Shown: positions 49,901 to 62,100 of the stretch, piece after piece
How the letters are laid out: every line of letters begins with the position of its first letter
How positions within the stretch are numbered: position 1 is the stretch's first letter
Notes under the pieces: generated by a model
The model's database searches: none
Told to the model about the DNA's origin: nothing
Seen by the model: the letters and a program-made list of their open reading frames with translations, nothing else
NCBI RefSeq assembly: GCF_003576645.1
Contig: NC_044930.1
Span: forward strand, 1,590,866-1,654,865
Source: Ipomoea triloba
Lineage: Eukaryota > Streptophyta > Magnoliopsida > Solanales > Convolvulaceae
Direction of reading: 5' to 3'
Length of the DNA: 64,000 nucleotides
Position numbers and translations under genes: made by a program

Positions 49901-52900
49901 GAGACTTGCCTGTTCCTTGAACATTACAGTTGCGGCATCAAGAAGAAACTCTCGAGCAAGTTCAGGACTCTTAGCATGTTTTTGAGGACGGGTGCATTCA
50001 CCATCAAGATCGTTTCCATCCTTGTCCATACCATCATCATCCTGAAAAGAAGACATGTAAGAATCAATTTATTTTTTAATTAGTATAAACAAGTGTTACA
50101 AACATGATTACCTCTTCTTCCTCAGCCTCTTCAGCATGCTCAAAAAACCTTCGGATGTTTTCCCCTCGTGTAATTGTAACAAAACCATCACCAACCACAA
50201 GCCTGCAATGTACACATTGTTGCCCCTTCAGTGCATGAGCTTTAACAGAAAGTTCGGAACATCGGCCATCCATTTTCCATGCCCGAAGAGTGATATAGCA
50301 TGCACTCAAACTGCAGAGGTCTAAACCATTCACTTGAACTCTTTCATTCAAACCAACATTTTCAAACTCCAATATATCAGATTTTCCCTCTCCAGTTCCA
50401 ACAGCCCATTCAAAATGATGATATGTTCCTGAGGTGTCAATGAAGGTATGATGCCAATCTGCTTGGATTGAATTTTGAGAGACCTGAAAGTAGAAAATAT
50501 GGTGGCATCATGTGGGGTGCAAAAGTAACAGAATACGAAATAAGGCACAGAATCTCCATCAGGTAATCAGACAACTTCGACAACTTTCCTTTTTCCACTT
50601 TCATTACGCACAGAAATTTAAAACTAAGGTTAACATACAGCTGTTTACCATTAAGAATGTGTGAAACAGTAACCCTATCCCAAGAAGAAAAATTTTTAGA
50701 AAACCAAAAAAAAAAAAAAATTGATGAATACCTCATATTGAATTGTTGTATCTGCCACACAAAACCAACTGGTGCAGTGAGTTTCTCTTTTCATTCGCTT
50801 CAGTTCCTTTAGCTCCTTGAACTCGCGGATAACATTCCTTCTGCAGTCTCTACAAAATCTCTTGCTATCAAACCTGCAATGCACAACAAATTTCTCAAAA
50901 TGAGCAAAAATATCTGGCACAATTTTTTAAACTCAAAGTTGGAGAATCCAAAGGTAACCTGCAAAAGCACAGATATAAAATGCCTTCCCTTCCAGAGTGA
51001 GAATAACAAATGGTTCACATTTATAGTGTTTATTTGAGTAATAACACTGACATCTGAACTTTGGGCTCACTATCACCAATAAAAGTACTTGCCATGGGAG
51101 AAATAGTGATGATGTCCATTTGGGTTCCTAGATGCTAAGGGCAAAACCCACTTATCCACAGATTTTAGAATACACAGAAGGGAAAGTGAAGAGAGGAGAA
51201 AAGGGGTTTTCATTTTATTCATTTTAGTCTGGTTTTAAAAAAACAAATAAATAATAAACAAAAAAAGTGTCAAATAGGCCAATTTGTATAGTTCGTGCAA
51301 TTGAATCATTTAACTCTATAAATTTGTGCAATTAACATTTATAGCAAGTTGCTTCAAGGTAAAACCGGTCAAAAGTACAATCATCAGTTTTTATTTAATT
51401 TTTAAATATTCTTTAATGTTTATGAGGAGGCCTCCTCCGTCTGCGAGGGACAGAGGAGGCAGCAGCTCTGCCTCTGTACAGATTTAAGGAGGAGGCAGCT
51501 TTGCCTCCAGTGTTGTAAAAATCGGCCTAGGCACCGATTAGGCGCTAGGCACCCCTAGGCCTTAAGGAATTTCACTCCTAGGAGCTATTTAGGTGGCCTA
51601 TCGGCCAAGTTTTTTTTTTTTTTTTTTTCTTTTTGGGGTGGGGTGGGGTGGGGGGGGGGGGGCTGTGTGTGGTGTGTGGTGGTGGTGTTATTTTGCTCTA
51701 AACGACATTGTTTGAGCGAAATAAACCAAATTAAAAGAAATCCAGATGTGCTAAAATCCCTAAACCCCCAAAAAAGGAAAAAAAAAATTACAAAATATTG
51801 TGCACAGCCAGCCTCGCCATCCCTCTCCCTTCCCTTTGAGTTCCGTCGCCTCGCGCATAGCCTCGCCATCGCACAGCCACCCGACACTCCACAATGTCGT
51901 TGGCTCATCGCACAGCCAGCCTCACCATCTCAGCACTGCAGCACAGCGCCACAGCCAACGACATTGTGGAGTGTCGGGTGGCTGTGCGATGGTGAGTCTC
52001 GCCGTCGTCCGGTGGTTTTTAGCACTTAAAGAGGGTTTTTAGCAAAGGTACACTGCCTGCCTCTTTTTTTTTTTTAATTAGTCGCCTGCCTAGGCACTAG
52101 GGCACCAGACTAGCGCCTAGCGCTTTCTACAACATTGTCTGCCTCCTCCTCCACCCAGATCTACGGAGGAGGAGGTGGCTGCCTCCTCCCTTTTTTTAAA
52201 AAAAAATATTTTTAATATGATATATTTGTTAAGAAATTAAAGAAAAATGTTATTATTTTTTCCAAGTGGCAGTTATAACAAAAGGTTACCGGAGACTTGT
52301 TATTACCTGCAAAAAGAGCCAATTGCAAAATTTTTGTATTGTTAAACGGTTTAATTGCACACTTTTTTGTTATTCAGCGGTCCAATTCTATGAATAGAAA
52401 AAGTTTGATGGCCTATTTGACGCTTTTTCCTAAACAAAATCCAGCTTAGGTCTATATTCAAAATAAGCATGTTGATTGTTGCATGTGATAACAACTTAGT
52501 TATAGGCATGACACTTTGATCAGATTTAAAGAAAGTAGTAAACTAAAGCCTAATGAGTGTTCAGTTAATATAACTAAACAAGTCAAAGTAACAACTGACA
52601 ATTCTTTTCCTAAAGTATTTTCGGCAGCAAAAAAATCCAAATTAATAAAAGGGTGATAATTCCTTTTACTTGTATCAACCACTTTCTTGGAGGAGTATGC
52701 TTTTCATGAGTAGATCTTCTTTTGAGGTCAATATTCCTTTATTTTTGAGTTAATACTAAGCATTGCAATGTTCTCTACATGCTTCGTTTTTGTGCCTCCA
52801 TATTGCATTGCACTTAAAGCCCTAGAGCACCATTGCATTATATTCCACCTTGCACTTCAAACTACAATTCTATAATCATGATATCAACACATTCACGCCA

Positions 52901-54509
52901 AGAAGTGGGTATACTAGTAGTTAAACTACAGCCCCTTAGTTGAAGTGAATCTCGAGACTAACATCAGAAGTGAACTGTTAAGCCAAATTTGCAATCTATC
53001 TTATCTGAGGGGGCAAAGGGTCACTATCCTCAAGGAGCATCAAGTAAATAGTTTAATACATACAATATCTATATCACTCTTGTACACCAAATTAAATAAC
53101 TGAGCAAGAAGAAAAGATCTTTTATTTGGAAAATAAGTCACAATTTTTACTTCAAACAAAACAATGCATGAGACACACCTGTACATCAGCCTTTCAATAA
53201 AATCCTCTTCTTTCATTCTTAAAAGTGACTGCCGAGTCTCTTCTCCAAGGGCTGACCAGAAATCCACCAATGTGTCAACAGAGAGTCTGGCAGTGTGGAG
53301 AGCACATGTTTCTCTCGTTCCATGCCCTCTTCCATAACCTGACATTGCTTGACTTATCCACCCTCTGCCACCTCCACCACATGCATCAGGATAAAGCAAT
53401 TCTCTTTCCCGCTCCCTTGCACGTGCGCTGTCGAAAACCTACAAAAAGGAATGGATAGAAAACTAAAAACGATTATTTTTGTTTTTTTAAAGACGTTGAT
53501 AGCAGACTAAAATAATATTTACATTTTGCAGCCCCTTCATAGATTTCGTGTATATATAACAGTCTAGTAAGGTAAGAGCCCCGTCTCGAGTTGTGGTTAG
53601 ACCTCCCCAAGGATGTACAGACGGAGCTTGTACATCATCTTCACCTTGATTTTTCAAAGTCCCTAGGCTATTGCATGGATGGTGTATGCCCACTCCCTCC
53701 TCTTGCAACGACTTTCCATACATGACAATTTGATAAAAACCCTCCAGCAGTAACCCGTTGCATCTAGAACAATACATGTTCTTACGAGCTTGCTCAAAAA
53801 GGGTTTGCTTATCAATCCTCAAAAGTTCATGCCGAGCTTGCGATGACAGCTCACTCCAAAACTAAACACAAACCAAAAAAAAAAGAAAATCCCCATTACT
53901 GAAACGCTAATAAACTAGTAATCACAAAGCATATATCCATTACTACCAACAGCACTTGAATTCCTTGAGTACCGATTTATGTCTATTCAGTATTTTAGAT
54001 ACCAAGTAAGCAACTAAGCATGTAAGTTATAAGTTCACCAATACTCATTAATCACTGCCCTCCTCTTCAGTCATCCACAGTTCAAAATTTAAAAACAGAA
54101 AAAAAAATATTTCTTTCTTCTCTATAGCAAAGGGCCTAAATGACTGTCAGAGTAGCATATATGCATCAAATTGGATCTTAAGCTTCAAATCTTCATAGTT
54201 CAACCCAAGAACCAGCTCTAGTATACACTAAGAGCCACCCAAACGCATTAGTTTCATCAACAATATCCAAATTAACACACTCCAAATACAAATCCCTGAG
54301 TGCCCCACACACGAATTCAATAAAATTAACAACAACACAAAAACTAGCAAATCCATTCATCCCTCGAACCCCACTACCTTCTGGAGCTGATTGTAGCTGA
54401 CATCGTCACAATGTTTTGACCAGAACCCAGTGGTGGAAACGGATCCATTAAACAACACCGCCGCGCCGTTGGCGTATTGATGATCATTTCTCTGCGCTAT
54501 TCCAGGCAT
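46987..54509 (-). CDS. NST1-like plant protein with repeated FWS/CxxC modules and a charged coiled coil
   Basis: Resembles plant proteins annotated 'stress response protein NST1-like'; biochemical role unknown. Eight exons join in frame to 1,247 aa: 54509-54378, 53861-53523, 53438-53179, 50873-50732, 50483-50112, 50041-49910, 49450-49322, 49224-46987. Exons 1-4 carry repeated modules: GFWSKHC, then FWSELSSQARHELLR...CSRC (45-78), then FWSALGEETRQSLLR...CRDC spanning exons 3/4. A further CVHC is in exon 5 near HFEWAVG. Acidic (EEAEEEED) and then Lys/Glu/Arg-rich sequence (from about 503) predicts a long helix. The C-terminal 600 residues are Ser/Asn-rich, then Pro/Gln/Tyr-rich, ending NGIKFSFADIVI. 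Paired cysteines suggest metal binding (inference). Intron 3 (2.3 kb) is full of transposon sequence. Intron 6 has a GC donor (CAG|GCAAGT). Confidence 0.85.
51635..51662 (+). repeat. G-tract with G-quadruplex potential
   Basis: Three GGGGT units followed by about 12 consecutive G residues, directly after a T run. On the gene's coding strand (minus) this reads as C-rich, so any quadruplex would form on the non-transcript strand. Confidence 0.75.
51867..51991. repeat. Perfect 39-bp inverted repeat (hairpin) with 47-nt loop
   Basis: Arm 51867-51905 (starts CATCGCACAGCCACC) is the exact reverse complement of 51953-51991 (ends GGTGGCTGTGCGATG). The loop is 51906-51952. The block GCACAGCCAGCCTC also appears twice nearby (51803, 51910). 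Transcription through the intron would give a perfectly paired stem of small-RNA precursor size. Confidence 0.9.
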
Positions 54510-54734
54510 ATTTTTTTTTTAAATTCTATTCTATTGGTGCACAAATCATGTCATCTCCTCCACCAATATTCAATCAAATCCAAATTATCAATCCCTTAAA
54601 ACAAATCCAATTAAAACAAAAACACGATTGCCCCCTAACAAGTGTACATCTATAACATATTCCTAGATCCAGAAGTGAAATTAACAAAAACAAATTCAAA
54701 CCAAAAAAAAAAACATAAATATGCATCAATCCAT

Positions 54735-56919
54735 TTTATGAGCGAAGCGCATAGAAAAAGCGGTGAATTGGAAATCAGATGTGTTGTGTGAGTAGCGCCG
54801 TGGCGGGGGAAAGAAAAGATGGATAGGGGTTTGCGCTGATGAGATTTCTGCATCTATTTATTATGTGTGAGAAAATTATGACAATAATTTTTTTTAAAAT
54901 ATTTTTTTTAAAAAAAATAATAATAATAATGCGTCGCATACTGGCATCGCACGGGGTAACTGTTTCTCCACTGTTACTACACTATTTGCCCATAGTGACG
55001 CCATTTATGAGCTTTCTATTTTTCTTCCTTATATGATATGATTATATGTGAGGGTGCAATTTTTTCCTTGGTTATGAAATAGGAAAATCATATATTTGCT
55101 ATATTTTTTTTTATTTTTATATATAATTGTTAAATTACATCATTGAAATTCACAAACAGCATTTATAAGGACTATTTTCTATCTTAAATACAATGAATTA
55201 ATAATTACTTATGTTTTCAAAAAATTAATATTCTGATATAAAATTACTCTTCTAACACTTTTTGTAGAGTAATAAAATTTGAGTAGTTATAAAACGTGTA
55301 GGAATCTTTTAATTTAAAATTTTGCATAGTTAACAACTATTACATTTTAGCTAAATGACTTTTTAAGAAGCAATTTGGGGTGGTGATAGACCCGTAACTC
55401 TTCCAAACTCACCATTTGCCAAAAAAATTTCAACTTAACAAAGATATCATATGTAAAAAGTGATAAAATTGAAGCATTTAGAATGGTAGTGATATGTATT
55501 AGGACTCTACGTAGTTAAGTCACACCGTCACACTATGAGTCTATGTTTGAGTACTAATAATATGCTCTTACCAAACTAACGAGACTGAATGCGTTCGTTG
55601 AAACACATTTATTGTTTTTTAGATGACAATTCATCATAATTTCGTTTCCATATCTATTTGGGTATTTGTTTGGCCTGGTTATTTTTTGGTTCGTAGATTG
55701 GATCCTTTTTATCCAAAAATTAAATTAACATTACAAAAAACATTGTAGGGAATTTTTTTCTTAAAGGCTTAATGCCATTTGTGATCCTCCAAATATTGGG
55801 ACAATAACACCTATGCTCTTCAACTTTAAAATCAATCAGATTTGGTATTTCAAAAGTTGATTTGTTGCCTTTTTGGTTCTTTTCATTTTCTGTCTCAACA
55901 CCAATTTACAACCTTGCACATATTGCCATGACTCATTTAATTAATTCTTGATGGAATTTATCAATTAATAAGTAGTTAAAAAAGATTACGAGTAGTAAAA
56001 TTACTTCACTTTATGTAAATTTACATATAAAGGTCCGTTTGAAAAACAGGAAAATGACTTCCAGAAAATATTTTCCTTTCTAGTGTTTGGTTGCATTCTA
56101 AAAAACTGTTATTTTGTCAATTTTCTTGAAAATGAATAGAATTGTATAATTAAACATTTTAATTATTTTATTTAAAATATAAAAACATTTATAATAATAT
56201 TAAAAAATAATGTTATGTATTAAAATTTTTAAAAAATGATGGTTTCCGCCGGAAACAAGAGCCTTGGTTTAGAAGCCTTCATCGTCGAACCTTGGTTTAG
56301 AAGCCTTCATCGTCGTTCGTCGATGTAGCCTTCGTCTAGAAAGTGATTTTCGCCAAAATTTGGCAGAAATCATTTTATGCTAAAATGTAAAGAATTTTTC
56401 AAGAGGGAAAATGTTTTTCGTTGACTGGATTTTCCAAACATTGAAAACCCAGCAGAAATCATTTTCTGAGTTTCCACACAGCCTAAAACTGTGTAAATTA
56501 CATTTTCTTTTCTATTTAAAGATTCATTTATAAAAGTTTGCGCGCATATAACATTATCAATTTATCTATTATAGTCCCCTTAATAAGAAGCAAACTTAAA
56601 TATGCAATTTTCCTTTTCAGCGGTGAAGGATAACGTGAAAATTTCAAGGCTATGCTTTGCACTAAAAATAATGCAAAGTCCTGAAAAGTATGAAACCCAC
56701 TCAAATTACTCCAAGTAGTTAAAAATTAATGTAAAATTTATTCTAACAGTTGGAGCTATTTCGTGGTGTCAATTATATCGAAAAACCTTTGTACAGAGCA
56801 ATCCATTTATCCATTCGATACATACAACTTGAAAGGCCCCTTATGGTTATCTTCCCTACATCACAAAACTGAAATAAGAAAACGCAAGGCCAAAAAAAAA
56901 AAAAAAAAAAAAAAAAAAA
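54735..56919. repeat. First copy of a 2,185-bp direct duplication (probable assembly artefact)
   Basis: Every stretch compared is identical to 56921-59105 at a constant offset of 2,186. It contains the leader side of the NST1-like gene, AT-rich spacer and one hAT-like MITE (56031-56485), and ends in a poly-A run. Confidence 0.92.
56031..56485. mobile_element. hAT-like MITE (also present at 58217-58671)
   Basis: The left end AGGTCCGTTTGAAAAACAGG plus AAAATGACTTCC pairs with the inverted right end (AGGCTGTGTGGAAACTCAG plus AAAATGATTTC). It contains a 28-bp tandem duplication (CCTTGGTTTAGAAGCCTTC units at 56262 and 56290). Non-coding. Confidence 0.55.
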
Positions 56920-56920
56920 N
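56920..56920. other. Single ambiguous base N: contig join
   Basis: The only N in the window, placed between the poly-A end of copy 1 and the start of copy 2. This is what an unmerged overlap between two contigs looks like. Confidence 0.95.
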
Positions 56921-59105
56921 TTTATGAGCGAAGCGCATAGAAAAAGCGGTGAATTGGAAATCAGATGTGTTGTGTGAGTAGCGCCGTGGCGGGGGAAAGA
57001 AAAGATGGATAGGGGTTTGCGCTGATGAGATTTCTGCATCTATTTATTATGTGTGAGAAAATTATGACAATAATTTTTTTTAAAATATTTTTTTTAAAAA
57101 AAATAATAATAATAATGCGTCGCATACTGGCATCGCACGGGGTAACTGTTTCTCCACTGTTACTACACTATTTGCCCATAGTGACGCCATTTATGAGCTT
57201 TCTATTTTTCTTCCTTATATGATATGATTATATGTGAGGGTGCAATTTTTTCCTTGGTTATGAAATAGGAAAATCATATATTTGCTATATTTTTTTTTAT
57301 TTTTATATATAATTGTTAAATTACATCATTGAAATTCACAAACAGCATTTATAAGGACTATTTTCTATCTTAAATACAATGAATTAATAATTACTTATGT
57401 TTTCAAAAAATTAATATTCTGATATAAAATTACTCTTCTAACACTTTTTGTAGAGTAATAAAATTTGAGTAGTTATAAAACGTGTAGGAATCTTTTAATT
57501 TAAAATTTTGCATAGTTAACAACTATTACATTTTAGCTAAATGACTTTTTAAGAAGCAATTTGGGGTGGTGATAGACCCGTAACTCTTCCAAACTCACCA
57601 TTTGCCAAAAAAATTTCAACTTAACAAAGATATCATATGTAAAAAGTGATAAAATTGAAGCATTTAGAATGGTAGTGATATGTATTAGGACTCTACGTAG
57701 TTAAGTCACACCGTCACACTATGAGTCTATGTTTGAGTACTAATAATATGCTCTTACCAAACTAACGAGACTGAATGCGTTCGTTGAAACACATTTATTG
57801 TTTTTTAGATGACAATTCATCATAATTTCGTTTCCATATCTATTTGGGTATTTGTTTGGCCTGGTTATTTTTTGGTTCGTAGATTGGATCCTTTTTATCC
57901 AAAAATTAAATTAACATTACAAAAAACATTGTAGGGAATTTTTTTCTTAAAGGCTTAATGCCATTTGTGATCCTCCAAATATTGGGACAATAACACCTAT
58001 GCTCTTCAACTTTAAAATCAATCAGATTTGGTATTTCAAAAGTTGATTTGTTGCCTTTTTGGTTCTTTTCATTTTCTGTCTCAACACCAATTTACAACCT
58101 TGCACATATTGCCATGACTCATTTAATTAATTCTTGATGGAATTTATCAATTAATAAGTAGTTAAAAAAGATTACGAGTAGTAAAATTACTTCACTTTAT
58201 GTAAATTTACATATAAAGGTCCGTTTGAAAAACAGGAAAATGACTTCCAGAAAATATTTTCCTTTCTAGTGTTTGGTTGCATTCTAAAAAACTGTTATTT
58301 TGTCAATTTTCTTGAAAATGAATAGAATTGTATAATTAAACATTTTAATTATTTTATTTAAAATATAAAAACATTTATAATAATATTAAAAAATAATGTT
58401 ATGTATTAAAATTTTTAAAAAATGATGGTTTCCGCCGGAAACAAGAGCCTTGGTTTAGAAGCCTTCATCGTCGAACCTTGGTTTAGAAGCCTTCATCGTC
58501 GTTCGTCGATGTAGCCTTCGTCTAGAAAGTGATTTTCGCCAAAATTTGGCAGAAATCATTTTATGCTAAAATGTAAAGAATTTTTCAAGAGGGAAAATGT
58601 TTTTCGTTGACTGGATTTTCCAAACATTGAAAACCCAGCAGAAATCATTTTCTGAGTTTCCACACAGCCTAAAACTGTGTAAATTACATTTTCTTTTCTA
58701 TTTAAAGATTCATTTATAAAAGTTTGCGCGCATATAACATTATCAATTTATCTATTATAGTCCCCTTAATAAGAAGCAAACTTAAATATGCAATTTTCCT
58801 TTTCAGCGGTGAAGGATAACGTGAAAATTTCAAGGCTATGCTTTGCACTAAAAATAATGCAAAGTCCTGAAAAGTATGAAACCCACTCAAATTACTCCAA
58901 GTAGTTAAAAATTAATGTAAAATTTATTCTAACAGTTGGAGCTATTTCGTGGTGTCAATTATATCGAAAAACCTTTGTACAGAGCAATCCATTTATCCAT
59001 TCGATACATACAACTTGAAAGGCCCCTTATGGTTATCTTCCCTACATCACAAAACTGAAATAAGAAAACGCAAGGCCAAAAAAAAAAAAAAAAAAAAAAA
59101 AAAAG
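56921..59105. repeat. Second copy of the 2,185-bp duplication
   Basis: Repeats 54735-56919. It alone continues past the poly-A run into the kinesin 3' region (GACACCTGGCAATACACAAC), whereas copy 1 alone continues leftward into the NST1-like gene, as expected for two overlapping contigs. Confidence 0.92.
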
Positions 59106-59183
59106 ACACCTGGCAATACACAACCAACCCCAATAGTGGAATATAAAACTGAAGCAATATTCTGACTTCCAAGTAGAAACTTG

Positions 59184-62100
59184 CTAAAATCCCATTTTCT
59201 GTGCAGGATTGTTCCAAATATCAAACTCATCAATTCTCTGACTGTCTCTTGTTGCTTCAGAAGCATTAGTTTCAGCGCCTTGAGATTTCTTTAATTTTGC
59301 AACAGTAATGTACATATTTGCTAGTTCATTCTCAAGATAAGCTTCTCTTTCCTTGGATTCCTCAATCTTTCGCTGTAATTCAGCCTCTCTTTGTTCCTTT
59401 TCGGTTAGTGCAGCTTCATATGAAAGCTCTCTTTCACGGCTCAAAGCCAGTTCTCTCTTCATATCTGTGGTCAACACACTTTGATCATTTCGCCTACTAA
59501 TATGGCCATCTCTCCGTCCATTGCGCAAGGGGATACTGGTTCTTCGCTGTGCAGGGGAGCTTTTTTGTGATGCTGCTAGATCAGCAGCTAGTCTTTCATT
59601 TTGGTTCATGAGCTTTGCCACTTCCTCTGATAATGCCTTTAGCTCGACAGCAGCGGCCGATGCTAACCCCTTGGCATATGAACTCTCCTCTGCCAGTTTC
59701 TGGTTCCGAAGCTCCAGTTGCTCTTTTGATTCAGTTAGCTCAACTACTTTTCGTTGGAGTTCTTCAAGCTGACTTGCCTATTGAAATAAAGAATAGGAGG
59801 AAATCAGTTGTGGGTGGCCCACTTCAATATCAATTGTATTTGGCATATATTTGGGTGAATGAAAGGATGCACTTCTATAGTAATAATTCCCTACCCTAGT
59901 TTTCCCGACAAGAAATTACAGGATTGAATAAGATGACAACCCGGGACTGAAGAAGTAAGGAGAGTCATAGGCAGGTTGAGGAAATATGCATCATTTCATC
60001 AAAATCTACTACAAATAACAAAGATGAAAACCTGTGATCGAAGAAGTATGGCTTCCTTAGTGGACTTGGATGCTGCGTTTTCCTTCTCATTTCGAAGTTC
60101 TCCCAGCCAACGTTTTGTATCTGACAACTGCTGTGAATTACCAAGTGATGGACTAGAATTTCTCCGCTCCGAGGCATCTGAAAGCTGTTGTTTCAAGGAG
60201 GCAATTGTTTCTTGTAGTTGTTCACATTCATGGGTCTGTTTGAAAGAGATTATTTTTCTCTGAACTTGATTTATGTGAATTTATCGAAGGCTGTATGGGG
60301 AAAATTAGCTAGATAATATCATTTACCTTGTGATTCAACTGCTCCTGAATTATTCTATTGTCTGCAGCTTTAACCTGTGAACAGTAGCAAACATGTAACC
60401 CTTCAGAGGTCAAGTTCAGCTAAAATTAAAAATATGCCCTTGTTTCCCTAATGTGGCTGGGGGAAATAATTTCTCATTACCTCAAGTTCAAAAGATTTCT
60501 CATTTAATTGTGCCATAATTTCCGCAACAGACTGCAGGTATGAAACAACAACAATTAGTACAACTTGTCAACACACACTAGTCCTCAACAAGAAGCTTCC
60601 AAATTAAGCTTACTTGTGAATCCTCCAAGTTACTGATTTTTTCATGAGAACCCATGAAGGAATCAGTAATTTGCTTTTCCAATGAAGATATTTGATCATT
60701 CTTCCTTCTGATATCATCTTTCAATTTTCTTATCTCCAGCTTAAATGTTAGAAATGTCAGTTTTCAAAAGATGCACTGCTGAAGGAATTAAATAAAATAT
60801 TGTGCAGTATTAAGGTATATACTTGTATCTGTTCCTTCTCAGGGCTCCGAGATGCCTCTTCAGATAACCTCTTTAAGGCACTAGTATGGAGTGCCACTTC
60901 ATCAGACAAAATTTTTTGCTGCTCCCTCAGCAGGTCAAGTTGATCAATTGTCTTTATGCTAGTCTATATCACATGATACAATTAAAATAACTACATTGAG
61001 CATGAAGAAAAACATTGAACAAACAGCACATATAAGATGTATTTATGCTTGGAGCCTTGGAGTCTTGGACCTGAACCTAAATGGAAATAGTTTCATTCTT
61101 GAATATTCCATGAAATATTTCCAGCATTTCCATACTTTTAAAAGTGAATTTTATCATAAATGTCACTCAACAAAACTAATCCGTAATAAACAGATGCATC
61201 TTGAATTCCTTGTTTTTCCATAGAATTCCAGATTCCATATTCCATTTCTGTGTGGAAGGGTGAGGGTTAGTAACCATTGATAATTTGATGCAATAATTCG
61301 ATATAAATTTGATATCCTTGATGCCCAAAACATTGCATGAGTCAAGACAAGAATTCTTTTAAGTTAACCCAGAAGATATTTTGTGTACCTCTTTTAGAGG
61401 ATGGTTTATAACAATGAAAGGAGATTGTCTTTCACATTCAATTTTTACATATTTTCTTTTATTTACTTTTTCATGTGTATTAACCATCTCATAAAGGAAA
61501 TCAAATTGCCTTACCAGGGGAGTCTCTTGTCCCAAAAAGTTATCCCCAGGAAGTTCTCTATCTGGTCTGGCCTCTGATAAATGGTCTGCAGAATTAGTGC
61601 TTTCTGTAGGTAAGGATTCCATGTGAACATTAACACTTTCTGCTTGTGGAGTAGAGGGAGTACTATTTGACTTTAGACCACTAGATTTGTCACTAGTGCT
61701 TGCCAATGTCCCACTGCCACCTTCCCGTTTCTGCTAGATACAAATATTATATATTAGCATATAAAAATGTAGTTCTTTAAGATCACTACCGTTACAAGAG
61801 AAAACTTCAATAAAAGATATGCTGCCAAAATATCATTTTGAAGCCAGGAAATATCTACATTTTACAACAATAGTAATTGTCAAGGCTAAATATGTCCCAA
61901 CATATTCCACATACCCGCAGCTTTAACCAGTTAAGCAATCCATTTTTCCTCGCCTTTTTCTCTTCCTTTATTGTGTCATCCACAGATTCAACATTGCAAT
62001 CAGGGGAAACACACATATCATTGTTTTCATCATCCAAGATAAGATCTCGTCTTCGATGTGGCAGATATGCAAGCTACAAACAAGTTAAAAGAAATCAGAC

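Larger units (their letters stand above)
51511..52134. mobile_element. Nested TGTTGTAAAAATCG/TACAACA element
   Basis: The left end TGTTGTAAAAATCGGCCTAG and the right end CGCTTTCTACAACA are inverted, both followed inward by CCTAGGC/GGCGCTAGG subterminal repeats. It contains a 20-bp T run, the G-tract and a perfect 39-bp inverted repeat. The relative at 43.9 kb shares the end and the GAGCGAAATAA motif. Confidence 0.6.
51261..52430. mobile_element. DNA transposon in intron 3 of the NST1-like gene, with a nested element
   Basis: The outer ends AAAAAAGTGTCAAATAGGCC (51261-51280) and GGCCTATTTGACGCTTTTT (52410-52428) are inverted. Inside, GGAGGAGGC-rich arms at 51427-51510 and 52137-52190 flank a nested element. 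No transposase frame is visible. It is a non-autonomous composite carried in an intron. Confidence 0.6.

Noticed and set aside
55497..55520. TATTAGGACTCTACGTAG as a solo LTR of the copia family (also at about 57683)
   Set aside because: It matches only about 14 bases of the LTR start. The rest of the LTR, including the 24-bp tandem repeat, is absent.
54735..59105. A true recent tandem duplication or segmental gain of 2.2 kb
   Set aside because: The copies show no differences where compared, even in homopolymers, and a single N sits at the join. An unmerged contig overlap explains this more simply.
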